A stretch of DNA of 64,000 nucleotides from Pseudomonas sp. PDM05 (GTDB lineage Bacteria > Pseudomonadota > Gammaproteobacteria > Pseudomonadales > Pseudomonadaceae): contig NZ_JACVAC010000018.1 of assembly GCF_014851685.1 (NCBI RefSeq), positions 26,420 through 90,419 of the forward strand, in the 5' to 3' direction. The notes under the pieces are model-generated. The model did no database searches. It worked only from the letters and a program-made list of their open reading frames with translations, and was not told the origin of the DNA. A program made the position numbers and the translations under genes. This document shows positions 6,468 to 17,797 of this stretch, in pieces (position 1 is the first letter of the stretch; each line of letters begins with the position of its first letter).

Positions 6468-8963
6468 TCACTCGACGACGCTGATCATGCTGCGGATTTT
6501 CGTGGCCAGCAGGTCGATGGAAAACGGCTTGGCCACCATGTCCATGCCGTCCTCCAGGAAGCCTTGGCGCTCGGCGGCCTTTTCCGCGTAACCGGTCATG
6601 AACAACACGCGCAGGCCCGGGCGGTGCTGGCGGGCGATCTCGGCCAGTTGCCGGCCGTTCATGCCCGGCAGGCCGACGTCGGTGACCAGCAGGTCCACGC
6701 GCAGATCCGATTCCAGCAGCGGCAAGGCGGTGCGTGCATCCGCCGCCTGATGCGCGGTGTAGCCCAATTCGCCGAGCACATTGACCACCAGCATGCGCAC
6801 CGCCGCGTCATCTTCGACCACCACCACGGCTTCACCCGCCAGGGCCACCGGCGCTTCACCGACGCTGGCCGGCAGGCTGCTTTCCAGCGCGGTGCCATGC
6901 AGGCGCGGCAGGTACAGACGCACGCAGGTGCCCTGGCCCGGTTCACTGTGGATGGTCACGTGCCCGCCGGACTGCTGGGCAAAGCCGTAGATCATCGACA
7001 GCCCAAGGCCGGTGCCCTGGCCGATGGGTTTGGTGGTGAAGAACGGGTCGAACGCCTTGGCGAGGATTTTCGGCGCCATGCCGGAGCCGTTGTCGCATAC
7101 GCCGAGCATCACGTAGTCACCGGCTTTGACTGGTTCCAGGGTGGTGATGTCGGTGCCGTCGAGGTAGCTGTTGGCGGTTTCGATCAGCAGTTCACCGCCG
7201 TCGGGCATGGCGTCGCGGGCGTTGATCACCAGGTTGAGCAGAGCGTTTTCCAGCTGGCTGGCGTCGGTGTTCACCGGCCAGATGTCGTGGCCCAATTGCA
7301 CCTTGAGGTTGATATGGGCGCCCTTGGTGCGGCGGAACAACTCTTCGAGTGACGCCACCAACTGGTTCGGGTCGAGCGGACGGCGGTCCAGGGATTGGCG
7401 CCGTGAGAAGGCCAGCAAACGGTGGGTGAGGGCGGCGGCGCGATGGGCGGAGGACACGGCGGCATCGGTAAAACGGCCGATGTCTTCACTGCGCCCGGCG
7501 GCGATGTAACGCTGCATCAGGTCCAGGCTGCCGATGATGCCGGTGAGCATATTGTTGAAATCGTGGGCAATGCCGCCCGTGAGCTGGCCGACCGCTTCCA
7601 TCTTTTGCGCATGGCGCAGCGCATCTTCGGCGCGCTCGCGTTCGAACATTTCGTTTTGCAGGCGCTGGTTGGCCTCGGCCAATGCCTGGGTGCGCTGGGC
7701 CACGCGCTCTTCGAGGTTTTCGTTGAGGTGGCGCAGGGCTTCCTCGGTGAGTTTGCGTTCGGTCTCGTCGATCACAAAGATGTAGAAGCCGTTCACCGAG
7801 CCGTCGTTGCTGAAGCGCGGCAGGTACTTCATCAGCGCATGGCGCGGGCGCCCGTCGCGGTGTGGAGTGATGGTCAGGAAACTGCATGCCTTGCCGTTGA
7901 GCGCGGCGTTGATCTGGTCCTGGCGCCCGGCATACACCTCGTCGCCGAGCACTTCGCGGATGGTCTTGCCGTACAGCTCCTGGGGCGTCATGCCGTACCA
8001 GTCCAGGTACGCGCTGTTGTTCAGGCGAAAGCGTTGCTCGTGGTCGACATAGCCGATCAGCACCGGCATGGCGTTGATGATCAACTGCAGCTCGGTCTGG
8101 CTTTGGCGCAGGGCCTGTTCGGTGTGCTTGCGTTCGGTGAGGTCCAGGGCGGCGCCGAGAAAGCGCGCCGGGCGGCCCTGATGGTCCTTGTAGCAACGCC
8201 CGCGGGCGAACACCCAGCGCACGGTGCCGTCGGCTTGTTGCAGGCGGTATTCCTCGGCGTACTCGGTGCCGAAGGTGATGCAGTGCTTGATGCTGCGCGT
8301 CACCATGCCACGGTCTTCGGGATGCACGCCGTGCAGGTAGTCGCTGATCGGCAGCAGCTCGGCTGTATCCGGGTCGACGCCGTGCAGGTAGGCGAAGTGG
8401 GCGTCGGCAATAAAGCGGTCTTCGGCGATGTCCCAATCCCAGGTGCCGACGGCGTCCGTCGCTGCCAGCGCCAGTTGCAGGCGTTGCTCGGTGTTGTGCT
8501 GGGCCTTGCGGCGCTCGTTGGTTTCGATGGCGGTGACCAGGATGCCGGCCACGCTGCCACTTTCATCGCGGATCGGGCTGTAGGTCAGGTCCAGCCAGAT
8601 TTCCATGTCGCGGTTGTTGCGTTGCAGGACGAAGGGCTGCTCGCTGAACGTGCGCACCTGGCCGCTGAGCACCGCGTCGTAGATCGGTGCGGTAAAGCTG
8701 TGCAATTCCGGCCAGGTCTGGTGCGCCGGCTGGCCGAGCGCCTGTGGGTGCTTGTTGCCTGCCAGGGCGGCGAAGCCGTCGTTGTACAGTTGGGTCAGTT
8801 GGCTGCCCCACAGCAGGAGCATCGGCATCGGCGAGTGGACGACAATATCCACCGCCGTACGCAGGCTTTGCGGCCAGTTTTTGGCTTCACCGAGAGGGCT
8901 TTGCGCCCAGTCCAGCCGTGCGATCAATGCGCCGGCTTCGCTGACGGTGGATGTTCCATTCAT
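6468..8963 (-). CDS. soluble PAS hybrid sensor histidine kinase with receiver domain
   Basis: An 831-residue protein with no clear membrane segment. In order: PAS-like region about 40-150; PAS_3-type region about 165-280 (VGTWDWDI, followed by a PAC segment); third PAS about 290-400; a coiled coil about 405-455 (LEERVAQRTQALAEANQRLQ); HisKA with phospho-acceptor His467 (IAHDFNN); HATPase_c with NARDAMP, GSGM and GTGLGLS boxes; and a C-terminal receiver with Asp762 (TDVGLPGM). The HDFNN form of the H-box and the attached receiver are common in pseudomonad hybrid kinases. No partner regulator is adjacent, so the output is unknown. Confidence 0.9.
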   Translation of the reverse strand: MNGTSTVSEAGALIARLDWAQSPLGEAKNWPQSLRTAVDIVVHSPMPMLLLWGSQLTQLYNDGFAALAGNKHPQALGQPAHQTWPELHSFTAPIYDAVLSGQVRTFSEQPFVLQRNNRDMEIWLDLTYSPIRDESGSVAGILVTAIETNERRKAQHNTEQRLQLALAATDAVGTWDWDIAEDRFIADAHFAYLHGVDPDTAELLPISDYLHGVHPEDRGMVTRSIKHCITFGTEYAEEYRLQQADGTVRWVFARGRCYKDHQGRPARFLGAALDLTERKHTEQALRQSQTELQLIINAMPVLIGYVDHEQRFRLNNSAYLDWYGMTPQELYGKTIREVLGDEVYAGRQDQINAALNGKACSFLTITPHRDGRPRHALMKYLPRFSNDGSVNGFYIFVIDETERKLTEEALRHLNENLEERVAQRTQALAEANQRLQNEMFERERAEDALRHAQKMEAVGQLTGGIAHDFNNMLTGIIGSLDLMQRYIAAGRSEDIGRFTDAAVSSAHRAAALTHRLLAFSRRQSLDRRPLDPNQLVASLEELFRRTKGAHINLKVQLGHDIWPVNTDASQLENALLNLVINARDAMPDGGELLIETANSYLDGTDITTLEPVKAGDYVMLGVCDNGSGMAPKILAKAFDPFFTTKPIGQGTGLGLSMIYGFAQQSGGHVTIHSEPGQGTCVRLYLPRLHGTALESSLPASVGEAPVALAGEAVVVVEDDAAVRMLVVNVLGELGYTAHQAADARTALPLLESDLRVDLLVTDVGLPGMNGRQLAEIARQHRPGLRVLFMTGYAEKAAERQGFLEDGMDMVAKPFSIDLLATKIRSMISVVE

Positions 8964-9107
8964 GAAAAAGCCCTGAGCGTAACGCTTTGAAATATGACAA
9001 ACGCCGATTATCCCGTGACAAGGGAACGGCTGACTACCCCTCGAAAAATAGCATGCATTGGGGGGTTGTCTTCAAATGAGTGGGTCAGGGCTGAAACCTT
9101 TCATCTT

Positions 9108-11060
<1,953 letters not shown>

Positions 11061-11110
11061 TGCGAGATCTCTTGTTCTTGTTTGAGTCTGCCAGGCAACA
11101 CAGGCCCAAT

Positions 11111-11197
11111 GTGGGAGCGGGCTTGCTCGCGAAGGCGGAGTATCAGTCACAGATGCTTGGGCTGAACCACCGCCTTCGCGAGCAAGCCCGCTCCCAC
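11111..11197. repeat. REP/BIME element (87 bp)
   Basis: Near-perfect inverted arms GTGGGAGCGGGCTTGCTCGC and GCGAGCAAGCCCGCTCCCAC with GAAGGCGG / CCGCCTTC inside. It sits between bdhA and aacS and could set different mRNA levels for the two genes. Confidence 0.9.
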
Positions 11198-11245
11198 ACA
11201 AGCCCTTGCCTACATTTGTATCTCCAGTGTTGTCCAGGTTTGCGT

Positions 11246-12019
11246 TTATTGGGCCAACCAGCCGCCATCGATGTTCCACGCCGCGCCACGCACTTGGCTG
11301 CCGGCTTCGCTGCACAGGAACAGCACCAACTCACCCAACTGCGGCGGCGTCACAAATTCCAGCGACGGCTGCTTCTCCGCCAGCAAATCATGCTGCGCTT
11401 GCTGCGGGTCCACGCCCGTGGCGATGCGATCATCAATCTGCTTCTGCACCAGCGGCGTCAATACCCAGCCCGGGCAGATGGCATTGCACGTCACGTTACT
11501 GGTCGCGGTTTCCAGGCCCACCACCTTGGTCAGGCCGATCACGCCGTGCTTGGCCGCCACATAGGCCGCCTTGCCCACCGAACCGACCTGGCCGTGTACC
11601 GAGGCGATGTTGACGATGCGCCCCCAGCCCTTGGCTTTCATGCCCGGCAGGCTCAAGCGGGTGCTGTGGAACACCGACGACAGGTTGATGGCGATGATCG
11701 AATCCCAGCGCTCGGTGGGGAAGTCTTCCACCGCCGCCACATGCTGGATGCCGGCGTTGTTGACCAGGATGTCGACGCCGCCGAACTCGCGCTCGGCGTA
11801 GGCGAGCATGTCGGCGATCTGCGCCGGGTCGCTGACGTCGGCCGGGTGATGCCCGACCTTGCCGCCGAACGCCTGCACCTGGGCGATCACCGCGCTGGCG
11901 TCGCCGAAGCCGTTGAGGATCAGGTTGGCGCCGGCTTTGGCCAGGCTCAATGCGATGCCCAGGCCTATGCCGCTGGTGGAACCGGTGACCAGGGCGGTCT
12001 TGCCGTTCAATGTCGTCAT
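11246..12019 (-). CDS. bdhA: 3-hydroxybutyrate dehydrogenase (SDR)
   Basis: A 257-residue short-chain dehydrogenase oxidising D-3-hydroxybutyrate to acetoacetate with NAD. Visible features are the TGSTSGIGLGIA nucleotide loop near the N-terminus, NNAGIQHV, the catalytic region NIASVHG with YVAAKHG, and the C-terminal GAAWNIDGGW. The HV-after-NNAGIQ and ASVHG motifs are characteristic of this enzyme. ATG 12019 (MTTLNGKT) is used rather than an upstream in-frame start. It begins 7 bases after the permease stop, so the two genes are an operon. Confidence 0.93.
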   Translation of the reverse strand: MTTLNGKTALVTGSTSGIGLGIALSLAKAGANLILNGFGDASAVIAQVQAFGGKVGHHPADVSDPAQIADMLAYAEREFGGVDILVNNAGIQHVAAVEDFPTERWDSIIAINLSSVFHSTRLSLPGMKAKGWGRIVNIASVHGQVGSVGKAAYVAAKHGVIGLTKVVGLETATSNVTCNAICPGWVLTPLVQKQIDDRIATGVDPQQAQHDLLAEKQPSLEFVTPPQLGELVLFLCSEAGSQVRGAAWNIDGGWLAQ

Positions 12020-12026
12020 GGAAACC

Positions 12027-13418
12027 TCACACAATGCCAGTGGCGTAGAAAGTACCGATCACCACGAACACCGCGAGGGTCTTGATAATCGTGATGCCGA
12101 AAATGTCCTTGTAGGCTTCGCGGTGGGTCAGGCCGGTGACCGCCAGCAGCGTGATCACCGCGCCGTTGTGGGGCAGGGTGTCCATGCCGCCGCTGGCCAT
12201 GGCGGCGACGCGGTGCAGCACTTCAAGGGGGATATTGGCCGCATGGGCCGCTGAAATAAAGCTCTCGGACATGGCTGCCAGCGCAATGCTCATACCACCC
12301 GACGCGGACCCAGTGATACCGGCCAGCAGCGTCACGGTGATCGCTTCGTTGACCAGCGGGTTGGGAATGCCCTTGAGCCAGTCTGCCAGTACCAAAAAGC
12401 CCGGCAGCGAGGCAATTACCGCACCGAAGCCGTATTCCGAGGCGGTGTTCATCGCCGCCAGCAACGCGCCGCTGACCGCACTTTTGCTGCCTTCGGCAAG
12501 CTTGCTTTTGATCGCGGAGAAGCCGAACACCAGCACCACGATAATCCCCACCAACAACGCTGCCTGCACCGCCCAGATCGCGGTGAGCTTGGCGATCTCG
12601 GTGGTCACCGGCGCGCTCATGCCCGGCAGCGCGAGGCTGTGGGTCTTGCCGTACCACTGCGGGATCCAGTGGGTGAACAGCAGGTTCATCACCCCCACCA
12701 GGATCAGCGGCGACAGCGCGATCCACGGGTTGGGCAGCGCCAGGTTTTCGGCGGTTTCCGGCTCATTGCGCAACTCGGTGCCATACCCTTCACCGGCGCG
12801 CTGCGCCTTGTTGCGCTGGCGCGCCAGGTAGAGCATGCCGGCGCAGAACACGAAGACCGTGCCGATCAGGCCCAGCCACGGTGCGGCCCAGGCGGTGGTG
12901 TTGAAAAAGGTGCTGGGGATGATGTTCTGGATCTGTGGCGTGCCGGGCAGGGCGTCCATGGTGAACGAAAAGGCGCCGAGGGCGATGGTCGCCGGGATCA
13001 GGCGCTTGGGGATATTGCTTTGGCGGAACATCTCCGCGGCAAATGGGTACACCGCAAACACCACCACAAACAGCGACACACCGCCGTAGGTGAGCAGGGC
13101 GCAGACCAGCACGATCACCAGCATTGCCTGGCGGGTGCCGAGCAAGCGGATCGCGGCGGCGACAATCGAACGGGAAAAGCCCGACAGCTCGATCAGCTTG
13201 CCGAACACCGCACCGAGCAGGAACACCGGGAAATACAGTTTGATAAAGCCGACCATCTTTTCCATGAACACCCCGGTAAAGGCAGGCGCGACGGCGGACG
13301 GGTCGGTGAGCAGGACGGCGCCGAGGGCGGCGATGGGGGCAAACAGGATAACGCTATAGCCACGGTAGGCAGCCAGCATCAGCAGCGCGAGGGCTGCCAG
13401 GGCGATGATTACACTCAT
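12027..13418 (-). CDS. GntP family permease, probable D-3-hydroxybutyrate importer
   Basis: A 463-residue inner-membrane transporter of the GntP gluconate:H+ symporter family, with about twelve hydrophobic segments and the family region DALPGTPQIQNIIP. Direct linkage to bdhA and aacS, and the same order as in the P. aeruginosa 3-hydroxybutyrate locus, point to 3-hydroxybutyrate as substrate. It is the first gene after the sigma-54 promoter at 13476-13491, about 47 bases from the predicted transcription start. Confidence 0.87.
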   Translation of the reverse strand: MSVIIALAALALLMLAAYRGYSVILFAPIAALGAVLLTDPSAVAPAFTGVFMEKMVGFIKLYFPVFLLGAVFGKLIELSGFSRSIVAAAIRLLGTRQAMLVIVLVCALLTYGGVSLFVVVFAVYPFAAEMFRQSNIPKRLIPATIALGAFSFTMDALPGTPQIQNIIPSTFFNTTAWAAPWLGLIGTVFVFCAGMLYLARQRNKAQRAGEGYGTELRNEPETAENLALPNPWIALSPLILVGVMNLLFTHWIPQWYGKTHSLALPGMSAPVTTEIAKLTAIWAVQAALLVGIIVVLVFGFSAIKSKLAEGSKSAVSGALLAAMNTASEYGFGAVIASLPGFLVLADWLKGIPNPLVNEAITVTLLAGITGSASGGMSIALAAMSESFISAAHAANIPLEVLHRVAAMASGGMDTLPHNGAVITLLAVTGLTHREAYKDIFGITIIKTLAVFVVIGTFYATGIV

Positions 13419-13475
13419 GGAGTGTCTCCAGATCGAATTGTTATTTTTGTGGGTGTTGCGGTGGGGAGAGGCTAT

Positions 13476-13491
13476 AGCGAGATGCGTGCCA
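13476..13491 (-). promoter_or_regulatory. sigma-54 (-24/-12) promoter of the 3-hydroxybutyrate operon
   Basis: On the minus strand the sequence reads TGGCACG-CATC-TCGCT. The -24 box is a perfect TGGCACG, the -12 box differs from TTGC(A/T) only at the second T, and the GG-to-GC spacing is the required 10 bases. It lies about 58 bases before the permease ATG, directly downstream of a gene encoding a sigma-54 activator. Confidence 0.8.
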
Positions 13492-13553
13492 AGATATTAA
13501 GTTGTTGAAATATAAGAATAAATTATTTATTTCTGTTCGCGGTTTCGAATAAT

Positions 13554-13569
13554 GTCTCGAATTTGAGAC
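13554..13569. promoter_or_regulatory. candidate HbcR upstream activating site 1
   Basis: Palindrome GTCTC-GAATTT-GAGAC. It is one of two GTCTC-N6-GAGAC copies upstream of the sigma-54 promoter, centred roughly 95 bases from the predicted start site, a normal place for an enhancer-binding protein. Confidence 0.6.
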
Positions 13570-13584
13570 GGTCGCGAAACAAAT

Positions 13585-13671
13585 GTGGGAGCGAGCTTGC
13601 CCGCGAAGGCGCAGTATCAGTCAAAGATACGTCGGCTGAACCACCGCCTTCGCGGGCAAGCCCGCTCCCAC
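13585..13671. repeat. REP/BIME element (87 bp)
   Basis: Inverted arms GTGGGAGCGAGCTTGCCCGC and GCGGGCAAGCCCGCTCCCAC. The 87-bp length matches other copies in the window. It lies between the two GTCTC-N6-GAGAC palindromes, separating them by about 130 bases. Confidence 0.9.
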
Positions 13672-13699
13672 AGGAGGCTGTCTTGATAGGGAGAGTGTT

Positions 13700-13715
13700 G
13701 TCTCTGTTTGGAGAC
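13700..13715. promoter_or_regulatory. candidate HbcR upstream activating site 2
   Basis: Second palindrome GTCTC-TGTTTG-GAGAC with the same arms and same 6-base spacer as the copy at 13554. Its last base belongs to the stop codon of the activator gene. Confidence 0.55.
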
Positions 13716-15112
13716 TAGGCGATGCCGAGGGCCTGCATCTTTTTGTACAGCGTCGAGCGGCCAAGCCCCAGCCGCTTGGCTGCCTCCACCACATTCCCGC
13801 CACAGGCCGCCAACGCCGCCGCAATGATCTGCCGGTCAAAGCGCTCCCGCGCCGCGCTGAAGCTCTCGCCCGCTACCGTCGCCACGGCAGTGCGTTGCAC
13901 CGGGGTGAAGGTGCCGATGGCTGCGCGAACGTCCTCGGCGTTCAACACCAGGTCATCACTGAGCAACGCCGCCCGTTCCAGCACATTGCGCAGTTCGCGG
14001 ATATTCCCCGGCCACGCATGTTGCGCCAGCAGCGCCAGGGCTTCGCGATCCAGTTCGTGCTGGCTGCGCAACTCCTCCAGAATCGCTTCGCTCAACGCTG
14101 GGATGTCCTCCAATCGTTCACGCAACGGCGGCACCTGGATCGGCAATACATTCAGGCGGTAATACAGGTCCGCACGAAACTCGCCACGCTTGATCGCCGC
14201 CTCCAGGTCCATGGACGTGGCGGCAATCACCCGCACATCGCTGTGCAGCATCTCGTTGGAGCCTACCGGCTCGAACTCCTTTTCCTGCAACACCCGCAGC
14301 AATTTGCTTTGCAGGGGCAGGGGCATATCGCCGATTTCGTCGAGGAACAAGGTGCCGCCCTGGGCAATCTGGAACTTGCCGGGACGGCCCTTGCGGTCGG
14401 CGCCGGTAAATGCGCCCGGCGCGGTGCCGAAGAACTCGGCCTCCAGCAGGTCGGCCGGAATCGCCGCGCTGTTGACGCTGACAAACGCCTTGTGTGCCCG
14501 CTTCGATGCGCCGTGAATCGCCTGGGCCAGCAGCTCCTTGCCGGTGCCCGTTTCGCCAAGCAGCAACACCGGCGACTCGGCACTGGCACTGCGCCGCGCA
14601 CGGCGCTTGACTTCAAGGCTGGCGGCGCTGGTGCCGATAAAGTGCGCGAAGTTGTATTTGCTCTGACGCGAACGCAGCAACGAACGGGTCGAAGCCAGTT
14701 CCTGCTGCATGCTCAGGTAGCGTTCGATCAGCGGCGACAGGTTGCGCAGCTCATCAAACAGCGCAAAGCCAATCGCACCAATGACCGCGCCGGCATCGTT
14801 GTGGATCGGCAGGCGCATCACCACCAACGGGCCTTTGGGCGTGTCCTGTATATCCAGCAGGATCGGCTGGTCATTGCGCACCACCTGGCGTAGCAGGCTG
14901 TTGGAGATCACCTGTTCGCACGGCTGGCCGATGGCCTCGTCGGCGCTTTTCAAGCCGAAACGCTTGGCGTAGCGCTCATTCATCCAGACGATATTCGCGT
15001 CGCGGTCGACAATCACCGTGCCTTCACTGGACTGCTCGATGATCTCGAACAGCGACTGGATGGCCAGGCCGCGCACCTGTTGGTAATCCTTGAGGCTTTC
15101 GTTGGTGTTCAT
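13715..15112 (-). CDS. hbcR: sigma-54-dependent activator of 3-hydroxybutyrate use (HbcR-like)
   Basis: A 465-residue enhancer-binding protein. An N-terminal PAS domain spans about residues 20-130 (GTVIVDRDANIVWMNERY). The AAA+ domain has Walker A GETGTGKE (186-193), the sigma-54 contact loop GAFTGA (233-238) and Walker B LFLDEIGD. A Fis-type helix-turn-helix closes the protein (NVVEAAKRLGLGRSTLYKKM). The PAS domain probably senses a metabolite. In P. aeruginosa HbcR activates the permease/bdhA operon with RpoN; the same neighbours and a sigma-54 promoter are found here. Confidence 0.88.
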   Translation of the reverse strand: MNTNESLKDYQQVRGLAIQSLFEIIEQSSEGTVIVDRDANIVWMNERYAKRFGLKSADEAIGQPCEQVISNSLLRQVVRNDQPILLDIQDTPKGPLVVMRLPIHNDAGAVIGAIGFALFDELRNLSPLIERYLSMQQELASTRSLLRSRQSKYNFAHFIGTSAASLEVKRRARRSASAESPVLLLGETGTGKELLAQAIHGASKRAHKAFVSVNSAAIPADLLEAEFFGTAPGAFTGADRKGRPGKFQIAQGGTLFLDEIGDMPLPLQSKLLRVLQEKEFEPVGSNEMLHSDVRVIAATSMDLEAAIKRGEFRADLYYRLNVLPIQVPPLRERLEDIPALSEAILEELRSQHELDREALALLAQHAWPGNIRELRNVLERAALLSDDLVLNAEDVRAAIGTFTPVQRTAVATVAGESFSAARERFDRQIIAAALAACGGNVVEAAKRLGLGRSTLYKKMQALGIA

Positions 15113-15154
15113 GCTTATGTCGCCAACACAAAATGGGAGTAGGAGTGCGGTCCT

Positions 15155-15180
15155 GTGGGAGCAGGCAAGCCAGCTCCCAC
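15155..15180. repeat. single compact REP hairpin
   Basis: GTGGGAGCAGGCAAGCCAGCTCCCAC forms a hairpin of the REP type without the usual long middle. It lies between the 3' end of the Yej ATPase gene and the upstream end of hbcR, both on the minus strand. Confidence 0.7.
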
Positions 15181-15192
15181 AGGGGGATGGGT

Positions 15193-16764
15193 TTACAGGG
15201 GGATGTGCGCGGCGGCCAGCAGCTCCTGGGTGTAGGCGTGCTGGGGCGCTTCGAATACCTGCTGGCTTGCGCCGCGCTCCACGACCTTGCCGTCCTTGAT
15301 CACGATCATGTCATGGGCCATCGCCCGCACCACCGCCAGGTCATGGCTGATAAACAGGTAGGTCAGGCCGTACTTCTCCTGTAACTCACGCAACAGCGCC
15401 ACCACCTGCTTCTGCACCGTGCGGTCGAGGGCCGAGGTCGGCTCATCCAGCAACATCAATGCGGGCTTGAGTACCAGGGCGCGGGCGATGGCGATCCGTT
15501 GACGTTGGCCGCCGGAGAATTCATGGGGGTAACGATGCCGGCTGGCAGGGTCGAGGCCGACGTCCTTGAGCACCTGGATCACTTGCGCGTCACGGTCTGC
15601 AACGCTGCACGGCGCATGCACTTCGAGGCCTTCGCTGATGATCTGCTGCACTGTCATGCGTGGGCTGAGGCTGCCGTAAGGGTCCTGGAACACCACCTGC
15701 ATCTGCTTGCGCCACGGGCGCATCTGCTGATGATTGAGCGGGTCGAGGGCTTCGCCCTGGAAGCGGATGCTGCCGGTGGAGTCGAGCAAGCGCAGGATCG
15801 CCTGGCCCAGGGTGGATTTGCCCGAGCCCGATTCGCCGACAATCCCCAGGGTCTTGCCGCGCTGCACACTGAGGCTGATGCCGTCCACCGCGCGCAGGTA
15901 GGTTTTGCGCTGGAACAGGCCGCCGCCGAGGGGGAATTGCACGGTCAGGTCGTCAACCTGTAACACGGTCTCGCGCTCCTCGCTGCACAGCGCGTCACCC
16001 GCCGGCTCGGCATCCAGCAGCAGACGGCTGTAAGGATGCTGCGGCGCGTTGAACAAGGTCTGGCAATCGGCCTGCTCGACGATCTCGCCGGCATGCATCA
16101 CGCACACGCGCTGGGCAATGCTGCGCACCAGGTTGAGGTCGTGGCTGATCAGCAGCAACGACATGCCCAGGCGTTGTTGCAGTGACTTGAGCAGCAGCAG
16201 GATCTTGCGCTGCACCGTCACGTCCAGCGCGGTGGTGGGTTCGTCGGCGATCAGCAGTTCCGGCTCGCAGGCCAGGGCCATGGCAATGATGATCCGTTGG
16301 CGCTGGCCGCCGGAGAGTTGGTGCGGGTAGGCCTTGAGGCGTTCCCGGGGATTCTGGATGCCCACCAGATCGAGCAATTCGAGGATGCGCGCCTGCGCCG
16401 CCTTGCCGCCCAGGCCCTTGTGCAACAGCAGGGTTTCGCCGATCTGTTTTTCAATGCTGTGCAGTGGGTTCAGGGACGTCATTGGCTCCTGGAAGATCAT
16501 TGCAATGCGGTTGCCGCGCAGCTTTTGCAGAGTCGAGGCCGGCGCGCCAATCAGCTCCTGGCCGCGGTACTGGATGGAGCCTGTGGTTTGCGTGCCGGCT
16601 TCGGGCAGCAATTGCAGGATCGAGTGGGCCGTGACCGACTTGCCCGAGCCCGATTCGCCCACCAGTGCCAGGCACTCGCCGGGGCGTACGTCCAGGCTCA
16701 GCTTGTTCACTACGGTCTGGCCGCTGAAGGCGACGCTGAGGTCGCGGATTTCGATCAGGTTCAT
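15193..16764 (-). CDS. yejF: dual-domain ABC ATPase of YejABEF-type peptide importer
   Basis: A 523-residue protein with two complete ATPase halves: Walker A GESGSGKSVT then LSGGQRQR in the first, and GESGSGKSTL then FSGGQRQR in the second. The Asp-rich Walker B is present in both (LLIADEPTTALD; LMLLDEPTSALD). Fusion of the DppD- and DppF-like ATPases in one chain is typical of YejF, which powers uptake of oligopeptides including microcin C. It is the last gene of a minus-strand operon starting with the binding protein, 10 bases after the second permease. Confidence 0.9.
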   Translation of the reverse strand: MNLIEIRDLSVAFSGQTVVNKLSLDVRPGECLALVGESGSGKSVTAHSILQLLPEAGTQTTGSIQYRGQELIGAPASTLQKLRGNRIAMIFQEPMTSLNPLHSIEKQIGETLLLHKGLGGKAAQARILELLDLVGIQNPRERLKAYPHQLSGGQRQRIIIAMALACEPELLIADEPTTALDVTVQRKILLLLKSLQQRLGMSLLLISHDLNLVRSIAQRVCVMHAGEIVEQADCQTLFNAPQHPYSRLLLDAEPAGDALCSEERETVLQVDDLTVQFPLGGGLFQRKTYLRAVDGISLSVQRGKTLGIVGESGSGKSTLGQAILRLLDSTGSIRFQGEALDPLNHQQMRPWRKQMQVVFQDPYGSLSPRMTVQQIISEGLEVHAPCSVADRDAQVIQVLKDVGLDPASRHRYPHEFSGGQRQRIAIARALVLKPALMLLDEPTSALDRTVQKQVVALLRELQEKYGLTYLFISHDLAVVRAMAHDMIVIKDGKVVERGASQQVFEAPQHAYTQELLAAAHIPL

Positions 16765-16774
16765 CTGCAGTCAC

Positions 16775-17797
16775 TCATGAACGGGGGTCGAAGGCATCAC
16801 GTAATGCCTCGCCGATAAACACCAGCAGCGACAGGATCAGTGCCAGGGTGAAAAACGCCGTAAGGCCCAGCCACGGCGCTTGCAGGTTCTGCTTGCCCTG
16901 GGCGATCAATTCACCCAGCGAGGCGCTGCCGGCGGGCATGCCGAAGCCGAGGAAGTCCAGGGCGCTGAGGGTGGAGATCGCACCGGTCAGAATAAACGGC
17001 AGGTAGCTCAAGGTTGCGGTCATGGCATTCGGCAGGATGTGTCGGCGGATGATCTTGGCGTCGCTCAGGCCCAGTGCGCGAGCGGCCTTGACGTACTCCA
17101 GGTTGCGTCCGCGCAGGAACTCGGCGCGTACCACGTCCACCAGGGCCAGCCAGGAGAACAGCGCCATGATCCCCAGCAACCACCAGAAATTAGGCTCGAC
17201 AAAGCCCGACAGGATGATCAACAGGTACAGCACCGGCAGCCCCGACCACACCTCCAGCACCCGCTGGCCGATCAGGTCGACCCAGCCGCCGTAGTAACCC
17301 TGCAACGCACCGGCGGCAATGCCGATGGCGGCACTGATCGCGGTGAGCGCCAGGGCAAACAGGATCGAGACCCGCGCGCCAAAGATCACCCGCGCCAGCA
17401 CATCCCGCGACTGGTCATCGGTGCCCAGCCAGTTCACGGCCGAAGGCGGGCTGGGGGCAGGGCGGGTCAGTTCGTAGTTGGGCGTGTCGTCGCTGAATGG
17501 GATCGGCGGGAACAGCATCCAGCCGCCATCCTGTTTGATCAGCTTTTGCACGTAGTCACTGCGGTAGTCGGCCTGGAACGGCAACTGGCCGCCGAACTGC
17601 TGCTCGGTGTAGCGCTTGAACACCGGGAAATACAGTTCGTTCTTGAAGCTCAGCACCAGGGGCTTGTCATTGGCGATCAACTCGCCGCCGAGGGTCAGGA
17701 TGAACAGGCCGATAAACAGCCACAGCGACCACCAGCCACGCCGGTTTTTCTTGAACCGTTCGAAGCGTCGACGGGCCACGGGAGACAGGTTGAACAT
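16775..17797 (-). CDS. yejE: peptide ABC transporter permease YejE
   Basis: A 340-residue inner-membrane permease (DppC/OppC family). One membrane segment lies near residues 22-42, followed by the long periplasmic insert characteristic of YejE (about residues 45-130, including the Asp-rich LGTDDQSRDVLARV junction) and then the BPD_transp_1 domain. The ATPase-docking loop reads EYVKAARALGLSDAKIIRRH. Its ATG overlaps the yejB stop by one base (TGATG), so the genes are translationally coupled. Confidence 0.9.
   Translation of the reverse strand: MFNLSPVARRRFERFKKNRRGWWSLWLFIGLFILTLGGELIANDKPLVLSFKNELYFPVFKRYTEQQFGGQLPFQADYRSDYVQKLIKQDGGWMLFPPIPFSDDTPNYELTRPAPSPPSAVNWLGTDDQSRDVLARVIFGARVSILFALALTAISAAIGIAAGALQGYYGGWVDLIGQRVLEVWSGLPVLYLLIILSGFVEPNFWWLLGIMALFSWLALVDVVRAEFLRGRNLEYVKAARALGLSDAKIIRRHILPNAMTATLSYLPFILTGAISTLSALDFLGFGMPAGSASLGELIAQGKQNLQAPWLGLTAFFTLALILSLLVFIGEALRDAFDPRS

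Noticed and set aside
7422..8990. 522-residue open frame on the plus strand
   Set aside because: It is the complement of the PAS hybrid histidine kinase, which has complete domain motifs on the minus strand. A similar case is the frame at 8994-10556 opposite aacS.
11061..11315. 85-residue N-terminal extension of acetoacetyl-CoA synthetase
   Set aside because: The extension is encoded by the REP element and flanks. The family begins at the ATG at 11060.
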